In this document: positions 62,123-64,000 of the stretch, one piece after another
Position numbering within the stretch: the first letter of the stretch is position 1
Layout: every line of letters begins with the position of its first letter
Assembly (NCBI GenBank): GCA_002304785.1
Contig: DBMG01000053.1
Span: forward strand, 45,234-109,233
Direction of reading: 5' to 3'
DNA from: Candidatus Accumulibacter sp. UBA704
GTDB taxonomy: Bacteria > Pseudomonadota > Gammaproteobacteria > Burkholderiales > Rhodocyclaceae
Length of the DNA stretch: 64,000 nt
Position numbers and translations under genes: made by a program
The notes under the pieces: generated by a model
Database searches by the model: none
Told to the model about the DNA's origin: nothing
What the model saw: only the letters and a program-made list of their open reading frames with translations

Positions 62123-63142
62123 ATGCCGCGTACCGTCCTGCTGCGCGACTGGCTGAACCGCCTTTTCCCGCGCCAGCACTCCGAACAACAAATCGCCATT
62201 GAACCCGCGTCGGCCGACGCCAGTTTCCGCCGTTATTTCCGCATCACGCTGGACAACGGAGAAACGCGCATCGTCATGGACGCGCCGCCCGAGCACGAGG
62301 ACTGCCGTCCATTCCTGCATGTCGCTGCTCTTTTCCGCGATGCCGGCGTGCATGTTCCCGAGGTTTTTGCGCAGGATCTCGAACAGGGATTCCTGTTGCT
62401 ATCCGACCTGGGCAACACCACCTACCTGAACGTGCTTGACGCAGCAACGGCTCCGAGGCTTTACCGCGACGCCAACGCCGCGCTGGTCGACATCCAGCGT
62501 GCCAGCCGCTCCGGCGTCTTGCCCGACTACGATCGTGCATTGCTCGAACGCGAACTCAACCTGTTCCCCGACTGGTATGTCGCCAGACACCTGGGGCTCG
62601 CGCTTGACGACACCCAGTCTGCTGCGCTGCACGGCGTGTTCGAAACGCTGCTCGCCAACAACCTCGCGCAGCCGCAGGTCTTCGTGCATCGCGACTACCA
62701 TTCGCGCAACTTGATGTTCCTCGAGCGTGGCTATCCGGCCAACCCGGGCATCATCGATTTCCAGGACGCGGTTTACGGCCCGATCACCTACGATCTCGTG
62801 TCGCTCTACCGCGACGCCTATATCGATTGGGACGAACAGCAGGAACTCGATTTCGTCATCCGTTACTGGGAAATGGCGCGCAAGGCCGGCTTGCCGGTCG
62901 ATGCCAATTTCGACGTTTTCTACCGCGACTACGAATGGATGGGCGCACAGCGCCAGATCAAGGTGCTCGGCATTTTTGCCCGCCTCTGCCATCGTGACGG
63001 CAAGGACGGCTACCTCAAGGACATGCCGCGCGTGATGGCTTACCTTCGCCGTACCTGCGAACGCTACGGCGAACTGAGGCCGCTGTCCCGCCTGCTCGAC
63101 CAGTTGGAAGAGCGCCAGGTGCAGTCTGGACTGACCTTCTGA
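62123..63142 (+). CDS. amgK: N-acetylmuramate/N-acetylglucosamine kinase (AmgK-like)
   Basis: 339 residues with the aminoglycoside-phosphotransferase/choline-kinase fold. The catalytic loop is VHRDYHSRNLMF, with IIDFQDAVYGP as the metal-binding DFQ. AmgK phosphorylates N-acetylmuramic acid at C1 in the MurU shortcut of peptidoglycan recycling, which bypasses de novo UDP-MurNAc synthesis and gives intrinsic fosfomycin tolerance in pseudomonads. The pairing with murU, whose ATG shares a base with this stop (TGATG), is what identifies it within a broad family. GGGGAGAAG precedes the ATG. Confidence 0.9.
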   Translation: MPRTVLLRDWLNRLFPRQHSEQQIAIEPASADASFRRYFRITLDNGETRIVMDAPPEHEDCRPFLHVAALFRDAGVHVPEVFAQDLEQGFLLLSDLGNTTYLNVLDAATAPRLYRDANAALVDIQRASRSGVLPDYDRALLERELNLFPDWYVARHLGLALDDTQSAALHGVFETLLANNLAQPQVFVHRDYHSRNLMFLERGYPANPGIIDFQDAVYGPITYDLVSLYRDAYIDWDEQQELDFVIRYWEMARKAGLPVDANFDVFYRDYEWMGAQRQIKVLGIFARLCHRDGKDGYLKDMPRVMAYLRRTCERYGELRPLSRLLDQLEERQVQSGLTF

Positions 63143-63831
63143 TGAAAGCCATGATCCTCGCCGCCGGGCGCGGCGAACGCATGCGCCCGCTCACCGACGC
63201 GACGCCCAAGCCATTGCTCATGGCCGGTGGCAAGCCGCTGATTGTCTGGCATCTGGAGCGGCTGGCCGCCAGCGGATTTCGCGACGTAGTGATCAACCAC
63301 GCGCACCTCGGCACACAGATTGAAGTTGCACTGGGAGACGGCCGCGCATTCGGCCTGAACATCTGCTATTCCCCGGAACCACCGGGCGCCCTGGAAACCG
63401 CCGGAGGCATCGCTAACGCCCTTCCGCTGCTCGGCAGCCAACCTTTCCTGGTGGTTAACGGCGACGTCTGGTGCGACTGGGATTTCCACCGCGCGCACGC
63501 GCTCTCGGACCGGCTTGCCCACCTGGTCTTCGTCGATAACCCTCCGCAACATGCCGGAGGAGACTTCTGTCTCGAGAGAGAGACCGTACGCTACGCCAGC
63601 GAGCGCATTGGGCCGACCTACACCTACGCCGGCACCGGGGTTTTCTCGCCCGAATTTTTTGCCGAAGTGCCAGCCGGGGCCGTGATGAAACTGCGCCCGC
63701 TGCTCGATGCCGCCATCGCCCGGCGAGTACTGACCGGGGAACGCCACACAGGCCGCTGGGTCGACGTTGGAACACCGGAACGGCTGGCAGAATTGGACCG
63801 CGAGTTGAACGACCGAAGGCAAACCACATGA
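63142..63831 (+). CDS. murU: N-acetylmuramate 1-phosphate uridylyltransferase
   Basis: 229 residues. Sugar nucleotidyltransferase with the signature MILAAGRGERMRPLTDATPKPLL and the metal-binding VVNGDVWCDWDF. It makes UDP-MurNAc from MurNAc 1-phosphate. It overlaps amgK by 1 nt and pepP by 4 nt (ATGA), so the three are translationally coupled. RmlA/GlmU-like thymidylyl- or uridylyltransferases are relatives, but the amgK partner favours MurU. Confidence 0.92.
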   Translation: MKAMILAAGRGERMRPLTDATPKPLLMAGGKPLIVWHLERLAASGFRDVVINHAHLGTQIEVALGDGRAFGLNICYSPEPPGALETAGGIANALPLLGSQPFLVVNGDVWCDWDFHRAHALSDRLAHLVFVDNPPQHAGGDFCLERETVRYASERIGPTYTYAGTGVFSPEFFAEVPAGAVMKLRPLLDAAIARRVLTGERHTGRWVDVGTPERLAELDRELNDRRQTT

Positions 63832-64000
63832 AACACGAACCCTATTCCTCGCGCCGCCGGGCGCTGCTCGAAAAAATCGGCGACGGAATCGCCATCGTCC
63901 CAACGGCACCGGAACGCATCCGCAACCGCGACTCACACCACCCCTACCGCTTCGACAGCTATTTTTGGTACCTCACCGGTTTTCCCGAACCCGAAGCTGT
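63828..64000 (+). CDS. pepP: Xaa-Pro aminopeptidase, N-terminal part (3' end outside window)
   Basis: 57 codons are visible: MKHEPYSSRRRALLEKIGDG, then IAIVPTAPERIRNRDSHHPY and RFDSYFWYLTGFPEPEA. This is the AMP_N (aminopeptidase P N-terminal) domain, with the characteristic R(N)RDS.Y.FR.DS.F.YLTGF.EP pattern. The C-terminal metallopeptidase domain lies beyond the window. The ATG at 63828 overlaps the murU stop (ATGA). The gene order amgK-murU-pepP is common in betaproteobacteria. Confidence 0.9.
   Translation, partial: MKHEPYSSRRRALLEKIGDGIAIVPTAPERIRNRDSHHPYRFDSYFWYLTGFPEPEA

Overview
The window is about 64 kb of GC-rich chromosome with dense, standard bacterial housekeeping genes. It contains no rRNA, tRNA, CRISPR array or intact insertion sequence that I can see. 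Several traits point to a betaproteobacterium, probably of the Rhodocyclales: aceE-aceF followed by a dihydrolipoamide dehydrogenase carrying its own lipoyl domain; the order lptD-surA-pdxA-rsmA transcribed away from amgK-murU-pepP; and the CysB, PhoU and OpdA types. A complete glycogen cycle, a two-domain polyphosphate:AMP phosphotransferase and phosphate-regulation genes suggest a lineage that stores polyphosphate and glycogen. The taxonomic assignment is an inference from gene content, not a database match.

Layout. 1-1.3 kb: the end of an LtaS-type sulfatase and a remnant of a PAP2 phosphatase. 1.3-7.9 kb: sulfur genes (cysB, sbp, a small HhH protein, metNIQ, and hcxA for a 2-oxoacid reductase). 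8.3-14.1 kb: pyruvate dehydrogenase operon. 14.3-15.9 kb: a receiver-GGDEF protein. 16-21 kb: dgkA, a glycosyltransferase, a PlcP-like phosphoesterase, rpiA, phoU and olsB. 21-28.7 kb: an unknown exported protein, yggX, argA, pap, rsmE, a redoxin and a SulP-STAS-CNBD transporter. 28.8-43.8 kb: glycogen and hexose-phosphate locus (glgP-glgB-glgX-malQ-DUF2934 facing glgA-glgC-pgm-pgi). 44.2-54.7 kb: lower glycolysis (gap, pgk, an unknown gene, pyk, fba), then purC, prlC, a glutaredoxin-like protein and xth. 54.7-64 kb: an SDR, rsmA, pdxA, surA and lptD, divergent from amgK, murU and the start of pepP.

The most interesting system is the 16-21 kb block. A PlcP-like phosphoesterase overlaps a diacylglycerol-type glycosyltransferase gene and is followed by diacylglycerol kinase. 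Nearby are phoU and an ornithine-lipid acyltransferase (olsB). Upstream of plcP, phoU and olsB I see Pho-box-like arrays with an 11-nt period. Together they look like a phosphate-starvation membrane-lipid remodelling island, here in an organism that probably also stores polyphosphate.

Two further oddities stand out. An unrecognised 260-residue protein with a GTG start and a strong upstream hairpin sits between pgk and pyk. A 95-bp diverged tandem duplication upstream of rsmA recreates the first ten rsmA codons with only silent differences and makes a 32-codon leader ORF that overlaps the rsmA start by 4 nt.
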